Origin: Zygnema cylindricum
Lineage: Eukaryota; Streptophyta; Zygnematophyceae; Zygnematales; Zygnemataceae
Length of the DNA: 64,000 nt
Assembly (NCBI GenBank): GCA_037447655.1
Contig: JBBHKE010001935.1
Location: 221,683 to 285,682, forward strand
Direction of reading: 5' to 3'
The translations under genes were made by a program, and so were the position numbers. This document shows, piece after piece, positions 21,082 through 29,664 of this stretch. Below the pieces are notes generated by a model. It searched no databases. It was given only the letters and a program-made list of their open reading frames with translations, and was not told the origin of the DNA. Position 1 is the stretch's first letter, and each line of letters starts with the position of its first letter.

Positions 21082-21105
21082 ATTTGTTTCGTAAATGAAA
21101 CAAAT
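21082..21105. promoter_or_regulatory. Conserved inverted repeat in U3
   Basis: ATTTGTTTC, six bases, GAAACAAAT. It is flanked on both sides by TACCGCGC direct repeats. The motif recurs in nearly all LTRs of the window, with paired changes (ATTTATTTC/GAAATAAAT in the CopA and 60992 LTRs). It is a candidate transcription-factor or cruciform site. Confidence 0.55.
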
Positions 21106-21312
21106 ACCGCGCATGTATTTATTACGGCTACGATTAAAGCCGAATTTAATCGGACGGCCGGGATTAGCGCCGAGATCGTGGAGGAAGATTTCGGCGGTTT
21201 GTGGCCATCGCCACATCGGATGATGCGTGGCGAAATTCCGTTGGATTGTGGAATCTCCGGAGATTATGGCACCGAATCCGGATTTGACATGTGTCGACAT
21301 TTTGGCCATGTC

Positions 21313-21387
21313 GTACAATGTCCGTACATAAAGTACACCGGCAACTGTACTTTTACGTACGGAACTCAATTCTGATAGGTTCCGTAC
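21313..21387. promoter_or_regulatory. GTAC-motif cluster
   Basis: Six GTAC tetramers in 75 bp (21313, 21324, 21333, 21347, 21357, 21384), three or more as CGTAC. GTAC is the core bound by plant SBP/SPL proteins, including copper-response regulators. It lies about 80-150 bp upstream of the TATA-like box. Confidence 0.5.
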
Positions 21388-21463
21388 ATCAGTAGATAGA
21401 GTCTGTGAGAGAGATAGGACTTAGAAAAATTAGAAGATAGGACCCCCTCTCCCAGAGAGCTTC

Positions 21464-21486
21464 TATACAAAAGGTCAACTTTGACC
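21464..21486 (+). promoter_or_regulatory. CopE core promoter with palindromic W-box
   Basis: TATACAAA is followed by GGTCAA-CT-TTGACC, two W-boxes (TTGACC) head to head. W-boxes are bound by WRKY factors in stress-induced plant genes. The placement around the expected start site is shared by CopB, CopD and CopJ LTRs. Confidence 0.5.
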
Positions 21487-21500
21487 CTCCATAACTTACT

Positions 21501-21551
21501 GCTCAGGGGAGCAAATTCAGAGATTCTTTTTGCTATCGACTCACGGGAGTC
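21501..21551 (+). promoter_or_regulatory. Two small leader hairpins in R/U5
   Basis: GCTC-AGGG-GAGC (21501-21512) and GACTC-ACGG-GAGTC (21538-21551) lie just downstream of the expected transcription start. Both recur in most copia LTRs here. They could act in RNA packaging, dimerisation or translation; this is inference. Confidence 0.45.
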
Positions 21552-21676
21552 TTGTCTTCACAGGGGTGAACTTGGTCAGAGTTTTTGTCTACCAGGGTGG
21601 CAGTTATTTTTGCTTAAACACAAAGGGGTCAGGATTATCCTAGAGGCTTCTTGGAAGCTGTCCACTCTGAGGACTT

Positions 21677-22839
21677 ATGGAGGTCTCAGAGTTTCAGGTT
21701 ATGGGCCCACCCTCTAGGGTACCAATCTTTAATGGAACTGGCTTCATATACTGGGAAAGTATGATGAAAGGAGCTCTATGCGAAAAAAGGTTTTGGGGGA
21801 TAGTGAGTGGACGATTGGGGCGTCCATCAAGTCTTGGAATTCCTCTAGGGTTTAAAGGAAGCAGATTCACCAGGAAAGAGGATTCACCTTCAACGGAGGA
21901 AACAAAGGAAGGAGAGGTGGTGGACAAAGGAAAGGAGAAGGAGGCGACCACACCAATAGCAACTGGTTTAGCATTCATGTCACCTATTCCGAGGAACGAG
22001 GAGAATGATACTGAAACCTGGGACTTCAACAATATGGCGGCAAAGCACTTTATCCTACGCCATCTCACTCAAGGACTTGCATGTCCTCATTTGCAGGTAG
22101 AGAGGGCATCCGATCTTTGGATGGCTCTCATAGAGATGTACCGAAGTGGTACGATTCAGCAACAACAGTTGGCTGATCAGAAAGTTAAGGAGTATGTATA
22201 CAAAGGGGGAAATATGTTGGATTTTTGCAATGAGCTTGCTACACTCTTCATGGAGCTAGAGAGTGCGGTTAAAGTTTTTAGTGAAAAAGAAAAAGTTAAC
22301 TGTTTACTAATGAAGTTACCTGATGAGTTCGAGAACATAGTCAACCGTGTGCAGGACTTGCCGGACTCAAGGTGGATATGGAACTCAGTGGTAGGGATGA
22401 TTCTCGTCGAGAGAATACGATTGAGATCCGAAGGGGAGGAAAGAGTGGCCAAGCCTTGGCAACAGCAACCGATTGGAGGAACAAGGATTCCCGGAAACTA
22501 GTCGGAAACTATGGGGGTAGGGAGCAAAAAAAACAGGTTGGCGAGTTCGAACCAAGGGCTCCCAAAGGTTTATGTCATTTTTGTAAGAAACCGGGGCACT
22601 ATATGGCAGAGTGCACCAAGCTAACCGAGCTTCGGTTAAAGGAGGGGCAGACCGGTGGTACCCCGAGAGGAAAGAAAAAGGCCCTTGTCACACAGGTACT
22701 TGAGGCGGAATCCGAGGACGAGGACGATGAGCTCCTTTTAGATGAGGAGTTGGAGGCGAAAACTGAGGTTGAAATTCCACGAAGGCAGAAATGTGCTTAC
22801 GGTGGATTGAAAGGTGAAGCAGGCTGGATTATAGATTAA
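21677..22839 (+). pseudogene. CopE gag and start of protease, one frameshift and one stop
   Basis: Gag starts at 21677 in the LTR (M-E-V-S-E-F-Q-V-M-G-P) and stays open to 22501. The core has FNGTGFIYW, LRHLTQGLACPHL, LLMKLPDEFENIV. One base is missing near 22409, between I-L-V and R-E-N, shifting the frame. The continuation is the stretch 22372-22839 with knuckle CHFCKKPGHYMAEC and an acidic region. A TAA near 22838 falls in the protease motif (I-D-stop-G-A-S), replacing Ser. The gag half is otherwise close to consensus for this family. Confidence 0.9.
21697..21711 (+). promoter_or_regulatory. CopE primer-binding site
   Basis: GGTTATGGGCCCACC, exact complement of the initiator tRNA-Met anticodon arm, directly after the LTR and in frame with gag. 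Confidence 0.87.
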
Positions 22840-23157
22840 GGTGCCTCAATGCACATGTGTAAGGATAGACACCTGTTCACAAAGATAAGAAAGATTCCCA
22901 CCGTAGAGATAGAGTACGGGGATGGGAGGATAGTCACCACTACTCTTGTAGGATCGGTAGACCTGAAAGTGTTAGTAAAAGGAAAGACATCCATATTAAC
23001 ATTCTCCGATGTATTGTTTATTCCGGAGCTGAACAAAAACCTTATCTCTACATCAGTATGAGATGATAAGGGTTTTTTCACTAGCACTAGGGAAGGAGTC
23101 TTTACTGCTAGTTTTGAGGAGGATGTCTATTTCATTGCTGACAAAGGTAGCCATGGG
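22840..23157 (+). pseudogene. CopE protease C-terminus with a UGA stop
   Basis: The stretch 22849-23061 reads MHMCKDRHLFTKIRKIP, EYGDGRIVTT, DVLFIPELNKNLISTSV, the copia protease and GAG-pre-integrase border. TGA at 23059-23061 replaces Leu of S-V-L-D-D. The following codons stay in frame up to the open pol stretch. Confidence 0.88.
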
Positions 23158-26034
23158 ATGTTTAGGCTGATCTTAAGTAATGAAACGAAGAAACTTTATT
23201 ATGCTGGTGTTCATGATATTATGATGTGGCATAAGAGGCTTGGGCATGTGAATCTAGATAAGTTAAGAGAGATGAAAAAGATGGGAGTGGTGGAAGGGAT
23301 TCAGTTCAGTGAGAGTGATGATATAAGTGATTGTAGTGGGTGTGCTCAAGGTAAAGCACACAGATTACCCTTTCCAAAAACAGCCACCTACAAGGGAGAA
23401 AAACTTCTAGATCTAGTACACACACATATTTGGGGACCGGCTAGAGTGCCCTCACCGGGAGGGAAGAGATTTATGATGACTATAACTGATGATTGGTCTC
23501 GGTATTCCCGAGTATATTTTTTGAAAAACAAGTCAAAGGCTGAGGACTGTTTTAGACAATATAAAGCATGGAGCGAAAAACTCCATGAAACTCCAATCAA
23601 GAGAGTAAGGAGTGACAATGGTGGAGAGTATACTTCTAACCAGTTTGAGGATTTTTTGAGGGAAGATGGGGTTCAACACCAAAAGACAGTTCCAGAAAAT
23701 CCAGAACAGAATGGGGTAGCTGAAAGGTTAAATAGAACACTAAGTGATAGTGCTAGAAGTATGTTGTCGGATAAGAAGATAGGAAAAAGGTTTTGGGCAG
23801 AAGCAATGAACTGTGCTAATTACCTCAAAAATAGAGTTCTTACTTCAGCTATAAAAGATCAAACACCTTATGAGAGATGGACAAGCCGGAAACCAGACTT
23901 ATCTCATTTAAAGGTTTTCGGCAGTCAAGTATTCAGTCTAGATACTGATCGGTCGAATTGGAAGCTAGATCCTAAAGGAAAACCGGGATACTTATTAGGA
24001 TATGATGAGGATGTTAAAGGATATAGAGTTTATGATCTAAAAAGAGGAGATATAATCTTAGTAAAGCATCTAGTAGTTATGGATGAAGGAAAGTCTGTGG
24101 ATCCCTTCAAATATACAAAGTCAGTAAAAATCAGATTTGAGTCAGAAATTTTTGATGACTTTGAGCTTCCTAACTATCCAGGTTTTAGAGACGATGACAT
24201 TCTTGCAGGAACAAATCAGACCGAAAAGGACTCGGCTGTGGAAACTCCAGTGACAACTCTACTCAAAGCGGAAGACGTGGTGGAAATTGATTCGGAATCA
24301 AGGGATAGGGGAGAAGCCGAGTTTGTTCGAAAGAATCCACGAGAACCATCTATTCTGGCCTCAGATTTTGAGGGAGGGAGGAGAAGTAGCAAAAGACTGC
24401 AAGAAAAACAGGTTAATAACAAGGTAACTAAACTATCTCATCAAGATGAACCTCAAACTTATCGAGAGGCGATGACTTGTCCAGAAAGAAACCGGTGGAA
24501 GACAGCCATCAATGAGGAGATGGCTTCAATCATGGCAGCCGATACTTGGGAGCTGGTGGACTGTCCACCTAACCGAAAACCAATCGGTTGTAAGTGGGTT
24601 TTCAAACTAAAACTGAACCCAGATAACACAATCGAGCGCTACAAGGCCAGATTCGTGGCAAAGGGATTTACACAAAAAAAAGGAATTGACTACGAGGAAA
24701 CCTTTGCCCCGGTGGTCAGATTTCCCTCCGTCCGCATACTTCTCAGTTTAGCAGCGGTGGAAGACATGGAAGTGCACCAGATGGACATCAAAACAGCCTT
24801 TTTGCATGGAGAATTGGAAGAGGGGATCTTCATGCGACAACCCGAAGGGTTTGTGGAAGAAGGAGAGGAGAGTAAAGTATGCCGGCTGATTAAATCTCTT
24901 TATGGTTTGAAACAGGCGCCTCGACAGTGGAATAAGAAGCTTGATGAGTTTCTTACCGGTCTAGGATATATTTGGATCAGCTCAGATCACTCAATCTATG
25001 TTTTCGAAGATGAGGAAGGTTTTATATTTATTGCAATTTATGTTGATGATTTGCTTGTTTTACGTAAATCAATGGAAAAAATTAATAAACTGAAAACCGA
25101 TCTTAAGGCGAGATTTGAAATGAAGGATATGGGGGAAGCAAAATATATTTTGGGAATTCAAGTAGAGAGAGACCGAAAAAGAAAAATTATAAGATTGACT
25201 CAAAAGGAAGCAATAGGGAACATGCTTGAAAAATTTCAAATGGATAAAGCTAATAGTTGTACAACTCCAATGGAATTGAAGAAGGGAAGTGAGGGGAGTG
25301 AGGAAGAAGGAGTCATAGTCTTAGACGAGGAATTATCTCCTGAAGAACAGAAGTTCATGCAGACTATTCCTTACAGGCAAGTAGTGGGAAGTCTAATCTA
25401 TTTTATGAATTGTACCCGGCCGGATTTAGCTGCAGCTGTAGGAGTGCTGAGTAGAAGTCTAAATGCTCCCACTAAGAAGGATTTGGAGGCAGCTAAGAGA
25501 GTCCTTAGATACTTGGTAGGAACTAGAGATCTATGGTTGCATTTGGGTGGGGAGAATACTGACATCACTACTTGGAGTGATGCCAGTTATGGTGATGCTC
25601 CGATGAGGAGATGTACTTCTGGATATGTATTATATGTGGGTGATGGGGCTTGCTGTTGGAGTAGCAAACAGCAAAAGGTTATTGCTCAGTCCACCATGGA
25701 GGCTGAGTATATGGCCTCTTGCTCTGCTGTAAAAGAATTGATGTGGGTCAAGTCTTTGCTTGGTGAGCTTGGTCACCTTAAGAGTGGTGTGCAGAAAATA
25801 TTTTGTGATAATCAGGCAGCAATCGCTATTTCTGCCAATCCTAAACACCATTTTAAAGCCAAACACATGGACATCAGACTCAGCTTTGTTAGAGAGAAAG
25901 TAGAAAACAAAATAATCAGTTTAGAGTACAGACCAGATAGTGAGATGGTAGCAGATATGATGACCAAACCTGTGCCTTCCCCTAAGCTAATTTTTTGCAG
26001 GGAGAAGTGTGGTCTGAAATTAAAGATTGACTAG
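23158..26034 (+). CDS. CopE integrase-reverse transcriptase-RNase H (958 aa open)
   Basis: This is the longest open frame in the window. The pre-integrase finger is H25-H30-C59-C62. The integrase core has D153 (SDNGGEY) and E189 (NGVAERLN), but the first Asp is His90 (V-H-T-H-I-W-G-P); CopB has Asp, so strand transfer should fail. RT runs from about 445: [11 protein letters not shown]543 in MDIKTAFLHG, and Y628-V-D630-D631. RNase H has D808 (TTWSDAS), E848, D884 (CDNQ) and D933 (VADMMTKP), all present. The first ATG is not the natural start; the protein would be released from Gag-Pol. RT and RNase H make cDNA from the element RNA. Confidence 0.92.
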   Translation: MFRLILSNETKKLYYAGVHDIMMWHKRLGHVNLDKLREMKKMGVVEGIQFSESDDISDCSGCAQGKAHRLPFPKTATYKGEKLLDLVHTHIWGPARVPSPGGKRFMMTITDDWSRYSRVYFLKNKSKAEDCFRQYKAWSEKLHETPIKRVRSDNGGEYTSNQFEDFLREDGVQHQKTVPENPEQNGVAERLNRTLSDSARSMLSDKKIGKRFWAEAMNCANYLKNRVLTSAIKDQTPYERWTSRKPDLSHLKVFGSQVFSLDTDRSNWKLDPKGKPGYLLGYDEDVKGYRVYDLKRGDIILVKHLVVMDEGKSVDPFKYTKSVKIRFESEIFDDFELPNYPGFRDDDILAGTNQTEKDSAVETPVTTLLKAEDVVEIDSESRDRGEAEFVRKNPREPSILASDFEGGRRSSKRLQEKQVNNKVTKLSHQDEPQTYREAMTCPERNRWKTAINEEMASIMAADTWELVDCPPNRKPIGCKWVFKLKLNPDNTIERYKARFVAKGFTQKKGIDYEETFAPVVRFPSVRILLSLAAVEDMEVHQMDIKTAFLHGELEEGIFMRQPEGFVEEGEESKVCRLIKSLYGLKQAPRQWNKKLDEFLTGLGYIWISSDHSIYVFEDEEGFIFIAIYVDDLLVLRKSMEKINKLKTDLKARFEMKDMGEAKYILGIQVERDRKRKIIRLTQKEAIGNMLEKFQMDKANSCTTPMELKKGSEGSEEEGVIVLDEELSPEEQKFMQTIPYRQVVGSLIYFMNCTRPDLAAAVGVLSRSLNAPTKKDLEAAKRVLRYLVGTRDLWLHLGGENTDITTWSDASYGDAPMRRCTSGYVLYVGDGACCWSSKQQKVIAQSTMEAEYMASCSAVKELMWVKSLLGELGHLKSGVQKIFCDNQAAIAISANPKHHFKAKHMDIRLSFVREKVENKIISLEYRPDSEMVADMMTKPVPSPKLIFCREKCGLKLKID

Positions 26035-26047
26035 AAAATAAGGGGAG
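26035..26047 (+). promoter_or_regulatory. CopE polypurine tract
   Basis: AAAATAAGGGGAG lies between the pol stop codon and the 3' LTR. Confidence 0.87.
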
Positions 26048-27097
26048 TGTAGAAACTAATGGTTTTATTAGTATTTTCTCGGTCTGAAAAGAAATATAGA
26101 AGTCGAGGCAGTCTATCTCTAACTTCTCTCTCCAACTCTCAAACTTGTCGCAGTCACTGAGAAATTGGAGAGGAAGCTAGAGCCATGGCTACCTTGGCTA
26201 TCCTGAGGTTTACGGGAATTTTATATTAGGGTTTATTTTATATAATTAAAAGGTATGTGCCGGCGGCAGGATTTGATCCTTGTACCTACCGGCCGGCAGA
26301 CAGGAAATAGCCGGTAGCCTTATCCGTTTAATCTAGCGGTAGTGTTACGTAGCATATAGTTTGATATTTATTTAAATATGTATACGTGCGATAAACCATT
26401 TAACTGTAATGAATTACGGGATACATAGATCCAGTAATATATAATGTACGACTTACGGTACGGACAAAAATCAGTACCGCGCATTTGTTTCGTAAATGAA
26501 ACAAATACCACGCATGTATTTATTACGGCTACGATTAAAGCCGAATTTAATCGGACGGCCGGGATTAGCGCCGAGATCGCGGAGGAAGATTTCGGCGGTT
26601 TGTGGCCATCGCCACATCGGATGACGCGTGGCGAAATTCCGTTGGATTGTGGAATCTCCGGAGATTATGGCACCGAATCCGAATTTGACATCTGTCGACA
26701 TTTTGGCCATGTCGTACAATGTCCGTACATAAAGTACACCGGCAGCTGTACTTTTACGTACGGAACTCAATTCTGATTGGTTCCGTACATCAGTAGATAG
26801 AGTCTGTGAGAGAGATAGGACTTAGAAAAATTAGAAGATAGGACCCCCTCTCCCAGAGAGCTTCTGTACAAAAGGTCAACTTTGACCCTCCATAACTTAC
26901 TGCTCAGGGGAGCAAATTCAGAGATTCTTTTTGCTATCGACTCAGGAGAGTCTTGTCTTCACAGGGGTGAAGTTGGTCAGAGTTTTTGTCTGCCAGGGTG
27001 GCAGTTATTTTTGCTTAAACACAAAGGGGTCAGGATTATCCTAGAGGCTTTTTGGAAGCTGTCCACTCTGAGGACTTATGGAGGTCTCAGAGTTTCA
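26048..27097 (+). repeat. CopE 3' LTR
   Basis: It starts TGTAGAAACTAATGG and ends GTTTCA. It carries the same motif order as the 5' copy. It is followed by GACCT and the rest of the CopF LTR. Confidence 0.95.
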
Positions 27098-27102
27098 GAC
27101 CT

Positions 27103-27867
27103 TTTATATATGAGCTTCCTAGGAGAGAGGCGGCTACTTCTAATTCTCCCAAGTCCTAAACCCCTCTCCAATCCCTCTACTACTGAAGTACGGAGCCAAT
27201 CTAATCATTGTAGAGTACAGAATGGTACTTGGCCCTGAGTACTTTTTGTACGGCCATTGTACGACATGGCTAAGAAGACGACCCTTATCTGGGTGCGCCA
27301 TGGTATGTCCCGAAGATGCCGCTATCCAATGTCTTGTTGCCACGTGTCACGTGGTGTGGTTGTGACTGCAAACCGCCAAATCGTCCATTCCCCTATGCGG
27401 GCTTCTTTTTCTTCCGTCCGATTGATACGGCTTTAATTGAAGACCGTTAAAAATACAAGTAGTATTTCCGATGTAACTATATCTAACTATTTCTATGTGA
27501 TTGTTGTCCATTCGCCAGTTAAATGAACTTATATATTTCCATATCGTTAAGTAGCTTTAGTACCCTATATACCCCAACACAAGTGCTAGGCTACATGGTA
27601 ACGATGCTAAGGTGTTTAGACGGACGGTAGGTACCACGATCAAATCATGGGTCCGTCAACCTTTTTGGCAAGTTTACAAAAATGATTGCCTTTTGACTCT
27701 AGGAGAAGCATAAGCAGCCATGGCTCTAGCTTCATTTCCAACCTTCAGTGACTACAACAAGTATGGGGGCCAGAGAGAGAAGTTAGAAGCAGGCTGCCTT
27801 TGCTTTTTCCTCCTCATTTTAGATCAATTAGGAAACCTAGAAAATAGAAAAACATTTAATTTCAACA
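27103..27867 (-). repeat. CopF 3' LTR, U3 part
   Basis: It continues the CopF LTR: TATATAAA on the minus strand at 27103-27110 directly next to the CopE insertion, GTAC motifs (27217-27265), and the tRNA-half-like hairpin with perfect arms GACGGAC (27619-27625) and GTCCGTC (27651-27657). AGCCATGG is at 27717, and the end is TTTCAACA at 27867. Confidence 0.85.
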
Positions 27868-27884
27868 CCCCTATTATTTTCTAG
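27868..27884 (-). promoter_or_regulatory. CopF polypurine tract
   Basis: Element strand CTAGAAAATAATAGGGG, directly before the LTR start TGTTGAAATTAAATG. Confidence 0.8.
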
Positions 27885-28531
27885 TCACTTTTACGTTTAA
27901 GTCCACACTTTTCTCTACAAAAAATTAACTTAGGAGAATCTACAGGCTTTGTTATCAAGTCTGCCACCATCTCACTCTCTGGTCTATATTGTAGACTTAT
28001 TATTTTGTTCTCCACCTTTTCCGTAACAAAGCTAAGTCTGATATCCATGTGCTTTGCTATAAAGTGATGTTTTGGATTAGTGGCAAATGCAATTGCTGCT
28101 TGATTATCACAGAATATTATCTGAATAAAACTCTTAAGATGCCCCAATTCACCAAGCAAGGATTTGACTCACATCAATTCCTTCATAGTAGAGCAAGATA
28201 TCATATACACTTCTTGTATGGTGGATTGAGCAATGACCTTTTGCAGCTTACTGCTCCAGCAACAAGCACCATTCCCCACATGGAACACATATCTAGACGT
28301 ACATCTTCGCATTGGAGCATCCCCATAGCTGGCATCACTCGAAGTGGTTATGTCAGTGTTTTCCCCAGCTAGATGTAGCCATAGATCCCTAGTTCCTATG
28401 AGATATCTGATGACCCTCTTATCTGCTTCCCAATCCCTTTTGGAAGGAGCATTCAGATTCGTATTTAGCACTCTCACAGCTTCTGCCAAATCTAGTCTGT
28501 TACAATTCATACAATAAATCAGTCTGCCCAC
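27881..28531 (-). pseudogene. CopF RNase H (decayed)
   Basis: The stretch 28169-28531 has SSDASYGDAPMRRCTS (first Asp kept), but the Glu region reads T-I-Q-E-V-Y-M where related elements have T-M-E-A-E-Y-M, so the catalytic Glu appears lost. A stop separates it from 27881-28159, with CDNQAAIAFA and VADLITKP. The order and spacing match copia RNase H. Confidence 0.83.
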
Positions 28532-28534
28532 TTC

Positions 28535-29664
28535 CTATCTGTATAGGATAGTCTGCATAAACTTCTTCTCTTCTGGTCCTAGTTGATCATCTAGAATTAG
28601 GATGTCTCCTTCCTCACTCCCCTCACTTCCCTTCTTTAGATCCATAGGAGTTGTACAATTGTTGGCTTTGTCCATCTGAAATTTTTCCAACATATTTCCA
28701 ATTGCCTCTTTCTGAGTTAGTCTAATTATTCTCTTTTCTCTATCTCCTTCTACTTGTATTCCCAAAATATATCTTGCCTCCCCCATGTCTTTTATGTCAA
28801 ATCTTCCTTTCAGATTATTTTTAGTTTGTTGATTTTCTTCATTGATTAACTTCAAATCATCAACGTAAATTGCAATAAAGATGACACCTTCAACATTTTC
28901 AAAAACATAAATTGAATGATCTGGATGTATCCCAGACCGGTAACGAACTCATCAAGTTTCCTATTCCATTGTCTGGGAGCATGTTTCAAACCATACAGAG
29001 ATTTGATCAGCTAGCATTCCTTACCTTCCTCTTCTTGTTCCACGTATCGTTCTGGCTGTCCCATGAAGATCTCCTCCTCTAGTTCTCTATGCAAGAAGGC
29101 TGTCTTGATGTCCATCTTGTGTACTTCCATGTCTTCTACAGCAACCACACTGAGAAGTATCCGGACCGAGGGAAATTTGACGACCGGAGCAATGGTTTCT
29201 TCGTAGTCTATTCCCTCTTTCTGAGTAATACCTTTTGCCACTAACCGGGCTTTATACCGCTCAATAGTATTGTCTAGATTCAGTTTTAATTTGAAAACCC
29301 ACTTACATCCAATTGGTTTTCGATCAGGTGGATAGTCCACCAACTCCCATGTCTCAGCCGCCATGATTGAAGCCATCTCTTCATTGATGGCCGTCTTCCA
29401 CCAGTTTCTTTCCGGGCAGTTCATTGCCTCTCCATATGTTTGAGGTTCATCCGAATGAGATAGTTTAGTTACCTTGTTGTTAACTTGTTTCTCTTGAAGT
29501 CTTTTGTTGTTTCTTCTCCCTCCCTCAAAATCTGCGGCCGGATTAGATGGTTCCCGTGGATTCTTTCGAATCACCACCGCTTCTCCCCTGTCCCTCGGAT
29601 CCAAAGCTGTTTCCACCACGTGTTTCGCTTCAGGTTTAGGTATCATTAGTGTTTCCAAGTCCAA
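28535..29664 (-). pseudogene. CopF reverse transcriptase (decayed)
   Basis: 29011-29664 holds the linker and RT N-terminus ([20 protein letters not shown] with the first Asp). Frame breaks follow around 28860-29010. Y-V-D-D is still readable near 28856-28867. The thumb is in 28535-28855 (DIKDMGEARYILGIQ). Stops and shifts rule out activity. Confidence 0.83.

Larger units (their letters stand above)
20649..21696 (+). repeat. CopE 5' LTR
   Basis: It starts TGTAGAAACTAATGG and ends GTTTCA. In order: AGCCATGG (20782), antisense tRNA-half-like block (20856-20938), inverted repeat (21082-21105), GTAC cluster (21313-21387), CTCTC/GAGAG hairpin (21447-21459), TATACAAA (21464-21471), palindromic W-box (21473-21486), two leader hairpins (21501-21512, 21538-21551), and gag ATG (21677). 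Confidence 0.95.
20649..27097 (+). mobile_element. CopE, full-length young Ty1/copia retrotransposon (plus)
   Basis: LTRs 20649-21696 (1048 bp) and 26048-27097 (1050 bp) differ at only a few percent by eye. Exact duplication GACCT is at 20644-20648 and 27098-27102. The internal region (4351 bp) has primer-binding site, gag, protease, integrase, RT, RNase H and polypurine tract. One frameshift, two stops and loss of an integrase Asp disable it, but 958 codons of pol stay open. It is one of the two youngest full-length copia elements here (with CopB). Confidence 0.95.

Noticed and set aside
21043-21375. 110-aa plus and 99-aa minus frames in the CopE 5' LTR, also at 26444-26776
   Set aside because: They lie in U3 upstream of the promoter, overlap each other on both strands, and recur only because the two LTRs are copies.
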